A stretch of DNA of 64,000 nt from assembly GCF_007752535.1 (NCBI RefSeq), contig NZ_CP036426.1:1054001-1118000 (forward strand), given 5' to 3'. A program made the translations under genes and the position numbers. Below are positions 36,793-46,418 of the stretch, piece after piece. The notes beneath the pieces were generated by a model. It was not told the origin of the DNA, ran no database searches, and saw only the letters and a program-made list of their open reading frames with translations. The DNA is from Tautonia plasticadhaerens. Lineage in GTDB: Bacteria > Planctomycetota > Planctomycetia > Isosphaerales > Isosphaeraceae. Each line of letters begins with the position of its first letter. The first letter of the stretch is position 1.

Positions 36793-37410
36793 TCATCGGC
36801 CCCGGGCGGCCTCGGGGGCTGGGCCGGGCCGACGATCGTACCAGTATCGCACGGCGGGCGTCGACACGCCCGGGCCTTCCCGGCCGATTTCCCCGGGGGG
36901 GGGATTCGGCCCCGGCCCTCCCCCCTCGCCGACGACCTCGGCGTGGAGGTAGCCCCGGTCCTGGAGGGCGGGTCCGACGGGTCCGGAGTCGATCCGGAAC
37001 GAGCCCCGGATCGGCCCCTCGGCGTCGAGGACCAGCCGGGCCCGCTCCCGGTAGGGCATCGGCCGCTCGTTGGCCAGGACCGGCCCGTCGGGGTCGTCCC
37101 GCCGGCCCTCGACCGGCTCCACGAACCGGCCGAGCGGCAGGTCGACGGCGGCCCCCTCCGGGTCGTCCCCCTCCCAGGCGATCCGGAGCCGGGCGGCCCT
37201 CCAGGCGGGTCCCGGGGAGTCGGGGTCGGGGACCCATCGGAATCGTTTGATGACCCGGGGGCCGGCGGGAAGGGCGAAGACGGCTCGGCTCCGGCCGATC
37301 AGGTCGACCTCGAACCGGGCGTGGATGACCTCGACCTCCGGCGCCCCCCGCTGGGGAGGGGGCGGGGGCGTCGGGCCGATCGCGATGGCGAGCGACAGGA
37401 CCAGGGACAT
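36793..37410 (-). CDS. Secreted hypothetical protein, partly DUF2961-like
   Basis: 205 residues with a short signal peptide (MSLVLSLAIAIGPTPPP). The body is beta-rich: HARFEVDLIGRSRAVFALPAG, RIAWEGDDPEGAAVDLPLGRF, then RPMPYRERARLVLDAEGPIRGSF. The last segment recalls the PMPYRERARL strand of DUF2961 glycan-active proteins, but the typical catalytic residues are not present over this length. Divergent from the large M28 peptidase gene. Confidence 0.6.
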   Translation of the reverse strand: MSLVLSLAIAIGPTPPPPPQRGAPEVEVIHARFEVDLIGRSRAVFALPAGPRVIKRFRWVPDPDSPGPAWRAARLRIAWEGDDPEGAAVDLPLGRFVEPVEGRRDDPDGPVLANERPMPYRERARLVLDAEGPIRGSFRIDSGPVGPALQDRGYLHAEVVGEGGGPGPNPPPGEIGREGPGVSTPAVRYWYDRRPGPAPEAARGR

Positions 37411-37592
37411 CGCGGATCCTCGACCCGATCGGGCACGGGTGGCCGGCGGGGCTCGCCGCTGGTGAAGAGGGGGGCTGGCGTCGGCCTGGGGGGGGCCTTA
37501 TCCTGCTCAGACGCCTCCGGGGCGGACCCGCTTGAGGATGCCCCCGGGCGGCCCGTCCTGTCAAGTCGCCTCGGCCCGGAGCAAGCGCCCTG

Positions 37593-40061
37593 ATGCATCG
37601 AAACCCGCCGGCCGCGTCGCCCCGCCTCCCCCTCCTGCTCGCCGCCGTCCCGCTGGCCGCCCTGATTTCGGGCCCGGGCCCGACGGCGGCCGCCCCCCCG
37701 GGCGACGACCGGCCCCCCGGCGTCCTGCCGTCCCGGGCGGGCTCGCTGGCCGAGGCCGAGGAAACGGCCCTGGCCGTGCCCAACCCCGACTCGGCCCGGG
37801 GCCTGCTCCGGAGGCTGACCGAGGAGCCCCACGTCGCCGGGACCGAGGCGGGCTACGAGACGGCCGTGTTCGTCCGGGACAAACTCCGGGAGTGGGGCTG
37901 GGAGGCCGAGTTCGCCGAGTACAAGGTGCTCCTGAACGAGCCCGACGGCCTCCCCTCGGTGACGATCGTCCGCCCGGAACGGGTCGAGCTGAAGGTGACC
38001 GAGGACCCATACACGCCGGACAAGGACTCGGCCAGCCCCGAAGCCTGGCCCGCCTTCCACGGCTACGGGGTCTCGGGGGACGTGACCGGGCAGGTCGTCT
38101 ATGCGAACTACGGGACGGTCGACGACTTCGACACGCTCGACGAGGTCGGCGTCGACGTGGCCGGGAAGCTGGTGCTGGCCCGGTACGGGGGCATCTTCCG
38201 GGGCCTGAAGGTCCTGAACTCCCAGCGTCGGGGGGCGATCGGCGTCCTGCTCTACTCCGACCCGGCCGACGACGGCTATGCCCGGGGCGACGTCTACCCG
38301 AGGGGCCCGTTCCGGCCCCCCTCGGCCATCCAGCGGGGGAGCGTGCAGTTCCTGTCGCTCGGGCCGGGCGACCCCTCGACCCCGGACGGGCCGTCAGTGG
38401 CGGGGGCCGAGCGGCTGCCGTTCCACCCGACCCTGGGTTTCCCCTCGGGGAGCCTGGACCTCCCCGAGGGGTTCGAGCCACAAGGGGAGGGGGCGGGGTT
38501 CCTGCGAGGAAGTCTCCTGAATCAGGTCGCCGGGGAGAGGCTCGACCGGAGCGGCATCGACCCGAACGAGGATCTCGGGACGCTGGTCGCCCGATTCGAC
38601 GTCGACCGCTGGGAGGAGCAGACCGGCCTGGACCGGGACGAGTACTTCGCCGCCATCCCGTCGCTGCCGATCAGCTACGAGGCGGCGGAGCCGATCCTCC
38701 GGGGGGTCGCCGGGCCGGAGGTCCCCGAGGGCTGGCAGGGGGGCCTGCCGCTCGCCTATCACGCGGGGCCTGGGCCGATTGAGGTGAACCTGAAGGTCGG
38801 GACGAGGTACCAGATCAAGACGATCCAGAACGTCATCGCCACGCTCAAGGGGGAGGCCGAGCCCGACCGCTGGGTGCTGGTGGGGAACCACCGGGACGCC
38901 TGGACCTACGGCGCGGTCGACCCGAGCAGCGGGTCGGTGGCCACGATGGAGGCGTGCCGGGCGATCGGGGAGGCGTACAGGGGCGGATGGCGCCCGAGGC
39001 GTACGCTCGTGTACGCGAGCTGGGACGCCGAGGAATACGGCCTGGTCGGCTCGACCGAATGGGCCGACGAGCACGCCGGGGAGCTGGACGAGAAGGCCCT
39101 GATGGTCCTGAACGTGGACTCGGCCGTCTCGGGGCCGGATCTGGACGTCGAGGGGATCCCGTCGCTGCGGGACCTGCTGCTCGACGCCGCCGAGGACGTG
39201 GTCGACCCGGACTCGGGCACTTCGATGCGGGAGGTCTGGGAGGACCGGAAGCGGTCGGAGTGGGCGAAGTCCGTCCGGCTGGAGCTGCCGGGGCTGGCCG
39301 AGGCGGGGAGCGAGCCCGAGTTGCCGGGGTACTCGCCGATACTGGGCCCCTTGGGCTCGGGGTCGGACTACACGGCGTTCGTCGACCACCTGGGGATCCC
39401 GGCCCTGAACGTCGACTTCGGCGGGCGGTACGGGGTCTATCACTCGATCTACGACGATTACTTCTGGATGGAGAACTTCGGCGACCCGGGCTTCACCCGG
39501 CACACCGCCGCGGCCCGGCTCTACACGCTGATCCTGATGCGGGCGGCCGGCGCCGACGTGGCCCCGCTCACCTTCACCCCCTACGGCGAGGCCCTGGCGC
39601 AATACCTGGATGACCTCCGGGTCACGGTCGCCCGCAAGGCGATCGCCCCGGACGGCGAGGAGGCCGCGGTCCGGTTCGAGGGGCTGGCCGAGCTGGCCTC
39701 GGCCGTGCTCGACTTCCGGGAGCAGGCGGAGGCGCTCGACGAGGCGACCGCCGCCCTGGCCGACCGGGAGGAGGTGGCCGACGGGACGCTGCCCGGGGTG
39801 AACGACGCGCTGATGCGGGTCGAGCGGGCCTTCCTGATCGACGAGGGCCTGCCCGACCGCCCCTTCTTCAGGCACTCGGTCTACGCCCCCGGCCTGACGA
39901 CCGGCTACGCGAGCTGGCCGATGCCGGGGATCCGGCAGGCGATCGAGGAGGAAGACCAGGAACTCTTGAATGAGCAGTTGCCGGTCCTCGTCGATCGGAT
40001 CGCCGCCGCAACCGGGGCGATGGCCGAGGCCGAGCGGCTGGCGAAGGGCGGTGACGAATGA
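37593..40061 (+). CDS. Exported M28 peptidase, glutamate-carboxypeptidase-II-like
   Basis: 822 residues with a signal peptide (about 1-33). It has a PA domain insert (SGDVTGQVVYANYGTVDDFD, GVDVAGKLVLARYGGIFRG) and an M28 di-zinc core: GNHRDAW with the first His-Asp near 430, then DPSSGSVATMEA, SWDAEEYGLVGSTEW with the catalytic Glu pair, LNVDSAVSG with Asp and FGGRYGVYHSIYDDY with the last His. The C-terminal dimerisation helices are of TfR type. Between HPTLGFPSGSLDLPEG and SLPISYEAAEPIL an about 70-residue segment (near 295-362) is longer than usual. It cleaves peptides in the periplasm. Its stop overlaps the start of the permease gene. Confidence 0.92.
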   Translation: MHRNPPAASPRLPLLLAAVPLAALISGPGPTAAAPPGDDRPPGVLPSRAGSLAEAEETALAVPNPDSARGLLRRLTEEPHVAGTEAGYETAVFVRDKLREWGWEAEFAEYKVLLNEPDGLPSVTIVRPERVELKVTEDPYTPDKDSASPEAWPAFHGYGVSGDVTGQVVYANYGTVDDFDTLDEVGVDVAGKLVLARYGGIFRGLKVLNSQRRGAIGVLLYSDPADDGYARGDVYPRGPFRPPSAIQRGSVQFLSLGPGDPSTPDGPSVAGAERLPFHPTLGFPSGSLDLPEGFEPQGEGAGFLRGSLLNQVAGERLDRSGIDPNEDLGTLVARFDVDRWEEQTGLDRDEYFAAIPSLPISYEAAEPILRGVAGPEVPEGWQGGLPLAYHAGPGPIEVNLKVGTRYQIKTIQNVIATLKGEAEPDRWVLVGNHRDAWTYGAVDPSSGSVATMEACRAIGEAYRGGWRPRRTLVYASWDAEEYGLVGSTEWADEHAGELDEKALMVLNVDSAVSGPDLDVEGIPSLRDLLLDAAEDVVDPDSGTSMREVWEDRKRSEWAKSVRLELPGLAEAGSEPELPGYSPILGPLGSGSDYTAFVDHLGIPALNVDFGGRYGVYHSIYDDYFWMENFGDPGFTRHTAAARLYTLILMRAAGADVAPLTFTPYGEALAQYLDDLRVTVARKAIAPDGEEAAVRFEGLAELASAVLDFREQAEALDEATAALADREEVADGTLPGVNDALMRVERAFLIDEGLPDRPFFRHSVYAPGLTTGYASWPMPGIRQAIEEEDQELLNEQLPVLVDRIAAATGAMAEAERLAKGGDE

Positions 40062-41560
40062 ACGATCGCGACGATCCCGACGGGGCGATCCCCGCCGATC
40101 CGGCCCTGCTGCCGACCAACTCCCGGACGACCCTGCCGAGGGTGCTGGGGCCGGTGACGGCCTTCAGCGCGATCGTCGGCTCGGTGATCGGCTCGGGCAT
40201 CTTCATCGTGCCGGCGAGGGTGGCGGAGGCGGTGCCGGCGGTCGGGGTGATCGGCCTGATCTGGATCCTGGGGGGGGTGTTCAGCCTGGCCGGGGCGCTG
40301 ACGGTGGCCGAGCTGGGGGCGATGCTGCCGCAGGCGGGGGGGCCGTACGTCTACCTGAAGGAGGCGTTCGGCAAGCTCGTCGGGTTCCTGTTCGGCTGGA
40401 CGGAGTTCCTGGTGATCCGGTCGGGGTCGGTCGCGGCCCTGGCGGCGGGGTTCGCCCTGTACTTCGGCGAGGTCGTGCCGCCGCCGTGGGACATCCCCCG
40501 GGCCGCCTGGGAGGCGGGGGTGGCGATCTCGGCGATGACGACGCTGGCGGCGTTGAACGTGATCGGGGCCCGGGTGGGGGGCGGGGTGCAGGTCTTCGGC
40601 ACGGTGCTGAAGGTGGGGACGATGGCGGCGATGATCCTGCTGCCCCTGCCGTTCGTGCTGGGGGCCGCCCGGGTCGAGAACCTGAATCCGGTCTGGCCGG
40701 GGGACGTCAATGCGGCCCTCGGCCGGGCGATGCTGGCGGCGATGGTGGGGGTGCTCTGGACGTACGACGGCTGGATCAACATCACCGCGCTCGCCGAGGA
40801 GATCAAGGATCCCGGCCGGAACATCCCGAGGGCGGCGATCCTGGGGACCCTGACGCTGATCGCCCTCTACCTCGGGGTGACCCTCTCGTACCACCTGGTC
40901 CTGCCGATCTCGGACGTGGCCATGCCCCCCGGGGGGAGGAACGTGGCGGGGGCGTACTTCGTGGCGTTGCTCGGGGCGCCGGGGGCGTGGGTGATCGCCC
41001 TGGTGGTGATGTTCTCGATCTTCATCGCCCTGAACGGCAACGCCCTCTCGGGCCCGAGGGCCTACTTCGCGATGGCCCGGGACGGCCTGCTGCCGCACTT
41101 CCTGAGCCGGGTGCATCCCCGGTTCCGGACCCCCGCGGCGGCGATCGTCACCCAGACGGCCTGGGCCGCCCTGCTGACGGTGGCGGGGGCCACGTTCCTG
41201 CTGATCCCGGCCCCGGGCTCGGGGGGCGTCCTGCCGGGCTGGGCGCGGGAGGCCTGGGCGAAGCTGAACGAGACGCCCCTGTATGACGTGCTGTTCTCGT
41301 TCGTGATCTTCGGGGCGACGTTCATGTACGCGCTGACGGTCGCCTCGGTGTTCATCCTCCGGAGGACCCGGCCCGACCTGCACCGGCCCTACCGGACGTG
41401 GGGGTACCCGGTCACGCCGATCGTCTACCTCGCGGCGGCGGGGCTCTTGCTGGCGAACATGCTCCGGGAGACGTTCGCCGAGTCGGTCGTCGGGCTGGGG
41501 ATCATCCTGGCCGGCGTGCCGGCCTACTACGCGATGCGCCGGCGGTCGACGTCGGCGTGA
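40058..41560 (+). CDS. APC-superfamily amino acid permease
   Basis: 500 residues with 12 predicted TM helices. SAIVGSVIGSGIFIVPARVAEA (about 37-58) is the substrate-binding GSGIF break in TM1. GGPYVYLKEAFGKLVGFLFGW and WTYDGWINITALAEEIKDPGRN are typical of amino-acid/cation-type APC carriers. It starts inside the peptidase stop (ATGA), so digestion and uptake are coupled in one operon: released amino acids are carried in by this transporter. Confidence 0.93.
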   Translation: MNDRDDPDGAIPADPALLPTNSRTTLPRVLGPVTAFSAIVGSVIGSGIFIVPARVAEAVPAVGVIGLIWILGGVFSLAGALTVAELGAMLPQAGGPYVYLKEAFGKLVGFLFGWTEFLVIRSGSVAALAAGFALYFGEVVPPPWDIPRAAWEAGVAISAMTTLAALNVIGARVGGGVQVFGTVLKVGTMAAMILLPLPFVLGAARVENLNPVWPGDVNAALGRAMLAAMVGVLWTYDGWINITALAEEIKDPGRNIPRAAILGTLTLIALYLGVTLSYHLVLPISDVAMPPGGRNVAGAYFVALLGAPGAWVIALVVMFSIFIALNGNALSGPRAYFAMARDGLLPHFLSRVHPRFRTPAAAIVTQTAWAALLTVAGATFLLIPAPGSGGVLPGWAREAWAKLNETPLYDVLFSFVIFGATFMYALTVASVFILRRTRPDLHRPYRTWGYPVTPIVYLAAAGLLLANMLRETFAESVVGLGIILAGVPAYYAMRRRSTSA

Positions 41561-41783
41561 GTGACGGACGACCCATCAACTCCCATCGTCGAGGCCCCCA
41601 TGATCCTCTCCCTCGTGCTGCTCACGTCACTGGCCGCCGACCCGATCACGCCGAGCCAACTCCGGGAGGCGCTCAAATCGCCCCCGAAGGGCGAGGTGGC
41701 GATGACGCTGGCCGATCGCATCCGGGAGAGCCTGCCCGAGGGGGCCGACCCGGCGCGGGGCGCCCACCTCGCCGAGGAGGGGC

Positions 41784-43012
41784 TAGTGAAGCGTCACTCG
41801 TTAATCTTCGGGTAGAGGTGCCTCAGCTTGATCCGGGCGTCCTCGGTGGTGAAGTGCCACTCGACGCCCACCTGTTTGGCGTTCCGGCGCTCGCCCCAGG
41901 CGCCGGCCTCCCCGGCCACCTCGTCCTGCACCGCGATGCGCCGGTCCAGGCACTGCCGCGTCAACACCGACAGCTCGATCTCGGCGACGTTCAGCCAGCT
42001 GCCGTGCTTCGGCGTGTGCACCAGCTCCAGTCGCCGCGCCAACCGCAAGGCCTCGGCCGGCTCGAACGCCTTGTACAGCGACGCCAGCGAATGGGTCACG
42101 AGGTTGTCGCAGACCAGCGTGATCCGCTCGGCCTCGGCGTGGCGCGGGTCGTCCACCAGCCGCTGCACCCGGTGGGCCCAGTCCACGGCCGTCTTCGCCT
42201 CGGTCACGCGCACGTCGCGCCAGCCGGCCAGCGGCTCGACGAACATCCACACCGTGCAGGTCCCCTCGCGGACATACTCGTAGTCGACCCGGGCCGGGCG
42301 TCCGGGCGCCGCCGGCGATGGCCGCCGCGCCTCGGCGATCAGCTGCTTGGGCTGTTCGTCCATGCAGACGACGGGGCGCCTCGGATCATACGGGCGCCGG
42401 TAGGCCTCCAGGACCTGCTCCATCTGGCAGACGAAGGCCGCGTCCTGCTCCGGCGGGATGCACCACATCCGCCTGAGCCACGGCTTCAGCGCGCTTTTTT
42501 CAAAGAGCGGCGGACGGTCTCGTGCGAGACCGCCGCGACGACCTCCAACTCCACCAGGCGCTCGGCCAGCAGCCGGAGCGACCAGCGGGCCAGGCCCCTG
42601 GGCGGCTGCGAGCAGGCCAGGGCCGTCAACCGCGCCTCGTTCTCGCCGCCGAGTTTGGGGACCGCCGACGGGGTCCGCGGCCTGCGCTGCAGCAGCGCCA
42701 TCGGCCCGTGCTCGACGGCCCGCTTGCGCCACGACTCCAGGCTGCGGGTCGTGACGCCGAACGCCTCGGCGATCTTCGCGTCGGGCCAGGCCGGCCCGTC
42801 GGGCCCCTGGTCGCACTTGAGCAGGGCCTGAGCCCGCTGCACCTTCCAGCCGGCGATGTTGCCCTTGCGGACCAGGCGAGCCAGCTCGGCCCGCTCTTCG
42901 GCCGTCAGCTTCAGGACGTACTTCTTTGCCATGGCAACCCCCCCGGCGAGCCACGATGCGGCCGGACAAGGGGGGTCATTTTACCCGAAAATCAGCGAGT
43001 GACGCTTCACTA
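41784..43012. mobile_element. Complete IS630-family insertion sequence with TA target duplication
   Basis: The element (41786-43010) is flanked by TA at both ends (41784-41785, 43011-43012), the IS630/mariner target rule. The terminal repeats begin GTGAAGCGTCACTCG at the left end, match the right end in reverse, and extend for about 30 bases with a few mismatches. It contains one transposase gene split in two frames. Both ends are intact and the target is a clean insertion, so this is probably a recent arrival and may be active. Confidence 0.93.
41794..42932 (-). CDS. IS630-family transposase made by -1 frameshifting
   Basis: Frame A (42486-42932) codes 148 residues: a helix-turn-helix DNA-binding part (AKIAEAFGVTTRSLESWRKR) and the IS630 N-terminal linker. 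Frame B continues from about 42495 to 41794 with the DDE catalytic domain: VVCMDEQPK (Asp), ITLVCDNLVTHS (Asp) and NVAEIELSVL (Glu). The frames meet at six A residues (42500-42495 on this strand), a classic slippery run; a -1 shift there gives a fused protein of about 379 residues. Frame A alone would end in SLKKAR and may act as a repressor. The start at 42932 is an ATG. Confidence 0.88.
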
Positions 43013-44042
43013 GTGGCGTTCGTCGTCGAGGCGCCGGCCGACGCCGACCCGGCCCCGAGGCTGGAGGGGATGGTGACGAGGCAGCAGGGGAGGGACCTGA
43101 CGCCGATCGGCGACTCGGGGCTCTGGGCGACGGTGCTGGAGGTGCCGAACGATCAGAAATTCAACTATGAATTCTCCAGCGGCCGGGGCCGGGGTCGGGG
43201 GCGGATCGGCGGGGGGACGGTCGAGATGCCGGGCTGGGCCCCTCCGCCGGAGTCGGCCGAGCGGCCGGGGCAGGCCTACGGGGAGTTCCGCCCGTTCGAC
43301 TTCCGGAGCGAGGTGTTCGGGAACGACCGCACGGGCTGGAGCTACGTCCCGGCGGCGTACGACGGCTCGGGGCCGGCGGCCTTGATGGTCTTCCAGGACG
43401 GGGACGCCTACCGGCGCGAACACGTCGGCACGGTGGTCGAGAACCTGATCGCCGACGGCGACATGCCGGTCACGATCCTCGCCCTGCTGAACCCGGGGGT
43501 CAACGACGACGGGTCGAGCAACCGGAGCGTCGAGTACGACACGATGAGCGACCGCTACGCGACGTTCCTGGCCGAGGAGGTGATGCCCCGGCTCGAATCC
43601 GAGTTCGACCTGCGGGACGACCCTTCGTCGCGGGCGATCGGCGGCGCCTCGTCGGGGGGGATCTGCGCCTTCACCGTCGCCTGGGAGCGGCCGGACCTGT
43701 TCGCCCGGGTCTGCTCCCACATCGGCAGCTTCACGGACATCCGGGGGGGCGGGAGCTACCCGGGGGTCGTCCGGGAGTCGGACAAGAAGCCGATCGCGAA
43801 GGTCGTCCTGCACGACGGGCGCAACGACCTGATCAACCGGTTCGGCGACTGGTGGGAGGCGAACAACCGGATGCACCAGGCGCTCTCCGAATCGGGATAT
43901 GAAGTGGAGTTCGTCACGGATGAGAGCTTCCACGGCTACCAGGCGGCGGGCCGGGTGCTGCCGGAGACGCTCCGGATGACCTGGGAGGGTTGGGACGACT
44001 GAGGGCGGATCTCGCCCGGCCCGGGAGGCGGAGCGTCGGGGT

Positions 44043-44115
44043 GGCCGGGGTCGGGCGGCGCGGCCCCCGGTGGGGAGGCGATCGGGGCCGGGGGCCGCGC
44101 CGCCCGACCCCGGCC
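44043..44115. repeat. 28-bp perfect inverted repeat
   Basis: Arms 44043-44070 and 44088-44115 are exact complements around a 17-base loop. It lies just after the split esterase gene in the 44003-44305 gap, which holds no gene. No T-run follows; it could be a terminator or a palindromic repeat element. Confidence 0.85.
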
Positions 44116-44305
44116 GGCCGGGCCCGGGCCCCCGGGCCGCGGCCATCCCCCGAATCGCCCTTGTGCGGTCGGGGCGAATCGCTATGGTGTGGGTCGAGAT
44201 GATGGGGCGACCCCGCGCGGCGTTGAGTGCCGAGCGGTGCGGAGGGTCGGGGTGCCCAGGAACCCGGTCGCGACCGGGGCGGAAGCCGGCAAGGAGGCCC
44301 CTGGC

Positions 44306-45505
44306 ATGGATCGCCGCACGGCCTTGTTCGGGACGATGATGCTCGGCGGCCTGCTCGGCCGGTCGGCCCGGGGGCAGGATCGCCGATCGGGCTTCCGGCC
44401 GGCGCAGGAGACGCTGGGGGAGCCGGCGCTGGAGCCGGACCTGGGGATCGGGGCCGACCCGATCGCCCCCGACCCCGGCGGCGGGGCGGCCTCGGGGGCG
44501 GACCCGGCGGAGGACGTGCCGTTCGTCCCGCCGTCGCAGATCACGCAGGACGGGCTGGGCTGGGGGATCTTCAACATCGCCCCGTACACGGCCCTGCCCC
44601 ACTCGAGGGACACGGCCCGGCCCGAGGCGGCGCTGGTGGAGTGGATCTTCCGGTTCACGGGGTCGGGGATCTGGCACGGCGAGGACCTGTCGGTGCTCAG
44701 CGTCACGCCGAAGCAGCTCCGGGCCTTCCACCGGGAGGAGGTGCTCGGCCGGGTCAACGAGGTCTACAAGCGGTTCGTCGACGCCTGGTTCGACGTGCTG
44801 ACGCTGCGGGTCCGGATCGTCGCCGCGACCGACCTGAGGTGGCGCTACGACCTGTTCTCCCGGCTCGACTCGGTGAAGCTGGGGGAGGACGGGAGGGGCG
44901 GGCCGCAGGGCCAGCACGCCTGGCTGGTGGAGCCGAGCACCACCGAGCGGCTGATGGCGACGATGTCCCTGAGCCAGTCGTTCCGGGTGATCGAGGAGCG
45001 GAAGGAGCCGATCGTCAACGGCCAGACCCTGGCCATGAAGACCGGCCTGAAGGACCCGATCACCTACCGGGGCGGCCTGGACCGGTCGAGCAAGGTCCAG
45101 ATCGGCTTCGAGCCGACCGTGGAGGCCGTGGAGGAGGGGGTGGTGCTGCGGGCCAGCCCGCTGCTGAGGGAGGACGGCACCTCGGTCGACCTGGCGGTGG
45201 ACCTGGGCGCGACGGTCGTCCGCCGCAAGCACCCGACCCGGGTGATCGTGCCCCGGCAGATCGGCCCGGCGGAGATGGACATCGAGGTCCCCGAGGTCGC
45301 CCACACGAGGCTCAACCAGACGATCCCCGCCTGGCCGCTGGACAAGACCCTGATCCTCTCCGCGGGGATCTTGCCGGGCATCTTCCTGAACAAGGGGGGC
45401 CCGCTGAACCTGGGCCTCGGCGGGCCGAGCCAGACGGAGCTGCTCGTGGTGCTCGACCTGCAGAGCAACCTGGAATCGGCCCGGAGGAGGCGCGACCGGG
45501 GCTGA
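44306..45505 (+). CDS. Secreted hypothetical protein with secretin-like end
   Basis: 399 residues starting MDRRTALFGTMMLGGLLGRS, a signal peptide with an RR pair. A Pro/Asp/Gly-rich linker runs to about 75. The second half has the alternating strand pattern of secretin-type domains: NGQTLAMKTGLKDPITYRGG, LRASPLLREDGTSVDLAVDLG and the final KTLILSAGILPGIFLNKGGP. The full beta-barrel length of a secretin is absent. AAGGAGG lies before the ATG at 44306. It is a candidate export or outer-envelope component; resemblance is weak. Confidence 0.68.
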   Translation: MDRRTALFGTMMLGGLLGRSARGQDRRSGFRPAQETLGEPALEPDLGIGADPIAPDPGGGAASGADPAEDVPFVPPSQITQDGLGWGIFNIAPYTALPHSRDTARPEAALVEWIFRFTGSGIWHGEDLSVLSVTPKQLRAFHREEVLGRVNEVYKRFVDAWFDVLTLRVRIVAATDLRWRYDLFSRLDSVKLGEDGRGGPQGQHAWLVEPSTTERLMATMSLSQSFRVIEERKEPIVNGQTLAMKTGLKDPITYRGGLDRSSKVQIGFEPTVEAVEEGVVLRASPLLREDGTSVDLAVDLGATVVRRKHPTRVIVPRQIGPAEMDIEVPEVAHTRLNQTIPAWPLDKTLILSAGILPGIFLNKGGPLNLGLGGPSQTELLVVLDLQSNLESARRRRDRG

Positions 45506-45533
45506 TCGGCGTCCGATCGGGGGGGACGGGGGG

Positions 45534-46235
45534 TCAGGCCCCTCGGCCGGCGAGTGCCGCCCGGAGCGGGCCGAGCGGGCCGAAGTCGAGCAGCTCTCGG
45601 CCCGACCCGGCGAAGCAGCGGAGCGACGCCCGCCGCAGGGCGGGGGGCAACGCCGCGGTGCCGACGTCGAGCCCGGCGGCGTTGGGGGAGAAGGCGGGCA
45701 GGGCGATCGTCCGGTCGTCGACGAGGAAGCAGGGGGCCGTCACCCCCCCGGCCCGCAAGGCCGGGTGGTGGTGGCCGAAGACGGCCCGATCGGCCCGGAT
45801 CGGCCGGTGCCCGTGGGAGACGGTCCATCCGCCGAGCCGGATCGACTCCGGCAGGGCGGGGAGGCGCCGGGGGTCGTGGTTCCCGGCGATCAGGACCAGC
45901 TCGACCCCCCGATCGGCCAGCCGTCGGCGGAGGCGTTCCGCGTCCCGGGCGGACCTCGGGCAGGGCGAGGCGGACTCGGTGAGGTCCCCGGCCACGACGA
46001 GCCGGTCGACGGCGACCCGGCCGAGCAGGCGGTCGAGCTTGGCCAGCGTCTCCCCCAGCGAGTGGGACGGCACCACGTCCCCGCCGGCGGCCCGGGCCCA
46101 CTCGTAGCCGAGGTGGACGTCGGCCACCACGGCGACCCGCCCCCCGTCCGACTCGAAGACGGCGGCCCCCTCGGGGGCCAGCCGCCAGCCCGGGGGGCCG
46201 TCGATCATCCCGTCCTCGCCCGGTCCCGCCGCCAT
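45534..46235 (-). CDS. PdeM-like metallophosphoesterase
   Basis: 233 residues of the calcineurin-like phosphoesterase fold. The metal-binding motifs are in order: VADVHLGY (D, H), VVAGDLTE (GD), LIAGNHDPRR (GNHD), VSHGHRPI and FGHHHPAL (both GH). The arrangement and size match PdeM/YkuE-type ligase-associated nucleases, but no DNA ligase or exonuclease partner gene is next to it. The ATG at 46235 is chosen over further upstream starts because the added residues are Pro/Gly-rich. Likely a phosphodiesterase or nuclease acting on DNA ends. Confidence 0.85.
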   Translation of the reverse strand: MAAGPGEDGMIDGPPGWRLAPEGAAVFESDGGRVAVVADVHLGYEWARAAGGDVVPSHSLGETLAKLDRLLGRVAVDRLVVAGDLTESASPCPRSARDAERLRRRLADRGVELVLIAGNHDPRRLPALPESIRLGGWTVSHGHRPIRADRAVFGHHHPALRAGGVTAPCFLVDDRTIALPAFSPNAAGLDVGTAALPPALRRASLRCFAGSGRELLDFGPLGPLRAALAGRGA

Positions 46236-46418
46236 CGCCCGGCCCTCGACGTGCCAATCCCTCGGCGTCCCAGGGTAGCCGGGGCGGCCCGGGTCGGGGA
46301 AGGGGGCCGGCACGCCCGGAATATCCCGAGGCCCGGGACGAAGACCCCCCGGGCCGATCCCCCGGGGGGTGGCCCCTTCGCTCCGATCCACGCCGAGTCA
46401 CACCGGGGGGGGAGGACC

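Larger units (their letters stand above)
41600..44002 (+). pseudogene. Secreted esterase gene (enterochelin-esterase type) split by an IS630 element
   Basis: The 5' part (41600-41785) codes a signal peptide (MILSLVLLTSLAAD) and 62 residues in all. The 3' part (43013-44002) codes the alpha/beta-hydrolase body: MVFQDGDAY, GASSGGICAFTVAWERPDL with the nucleophile Ser, HIGSFTDIRGG, KVVLHDGRNDL and SFHGYQAAG with the likely His. Removing the element with one TA copy joins the frames as HLAEEGLVAFVVEAP, giving 391 residues. The 3' part is open from an ATG in the element at 42926, but would lack the signal peptide. The gene lies just after the permease gene (39-base gap), so it was possibly part of that operon. 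Confidence 0.88.

Noticed and set aside
42926-44002. A normal esterase gene starting at 42926
   Set aside because: The first 29 codons lie in the IS630 end. The true start and signal peptide are on the other side of the element at 41600.
45534-46235. A full DNA-repair operon around the PdeM-like gene
   Set aside because: No ligase, exonuclease or helicase partner is next to it. Only the single metallophosphoesterase gene is supported.
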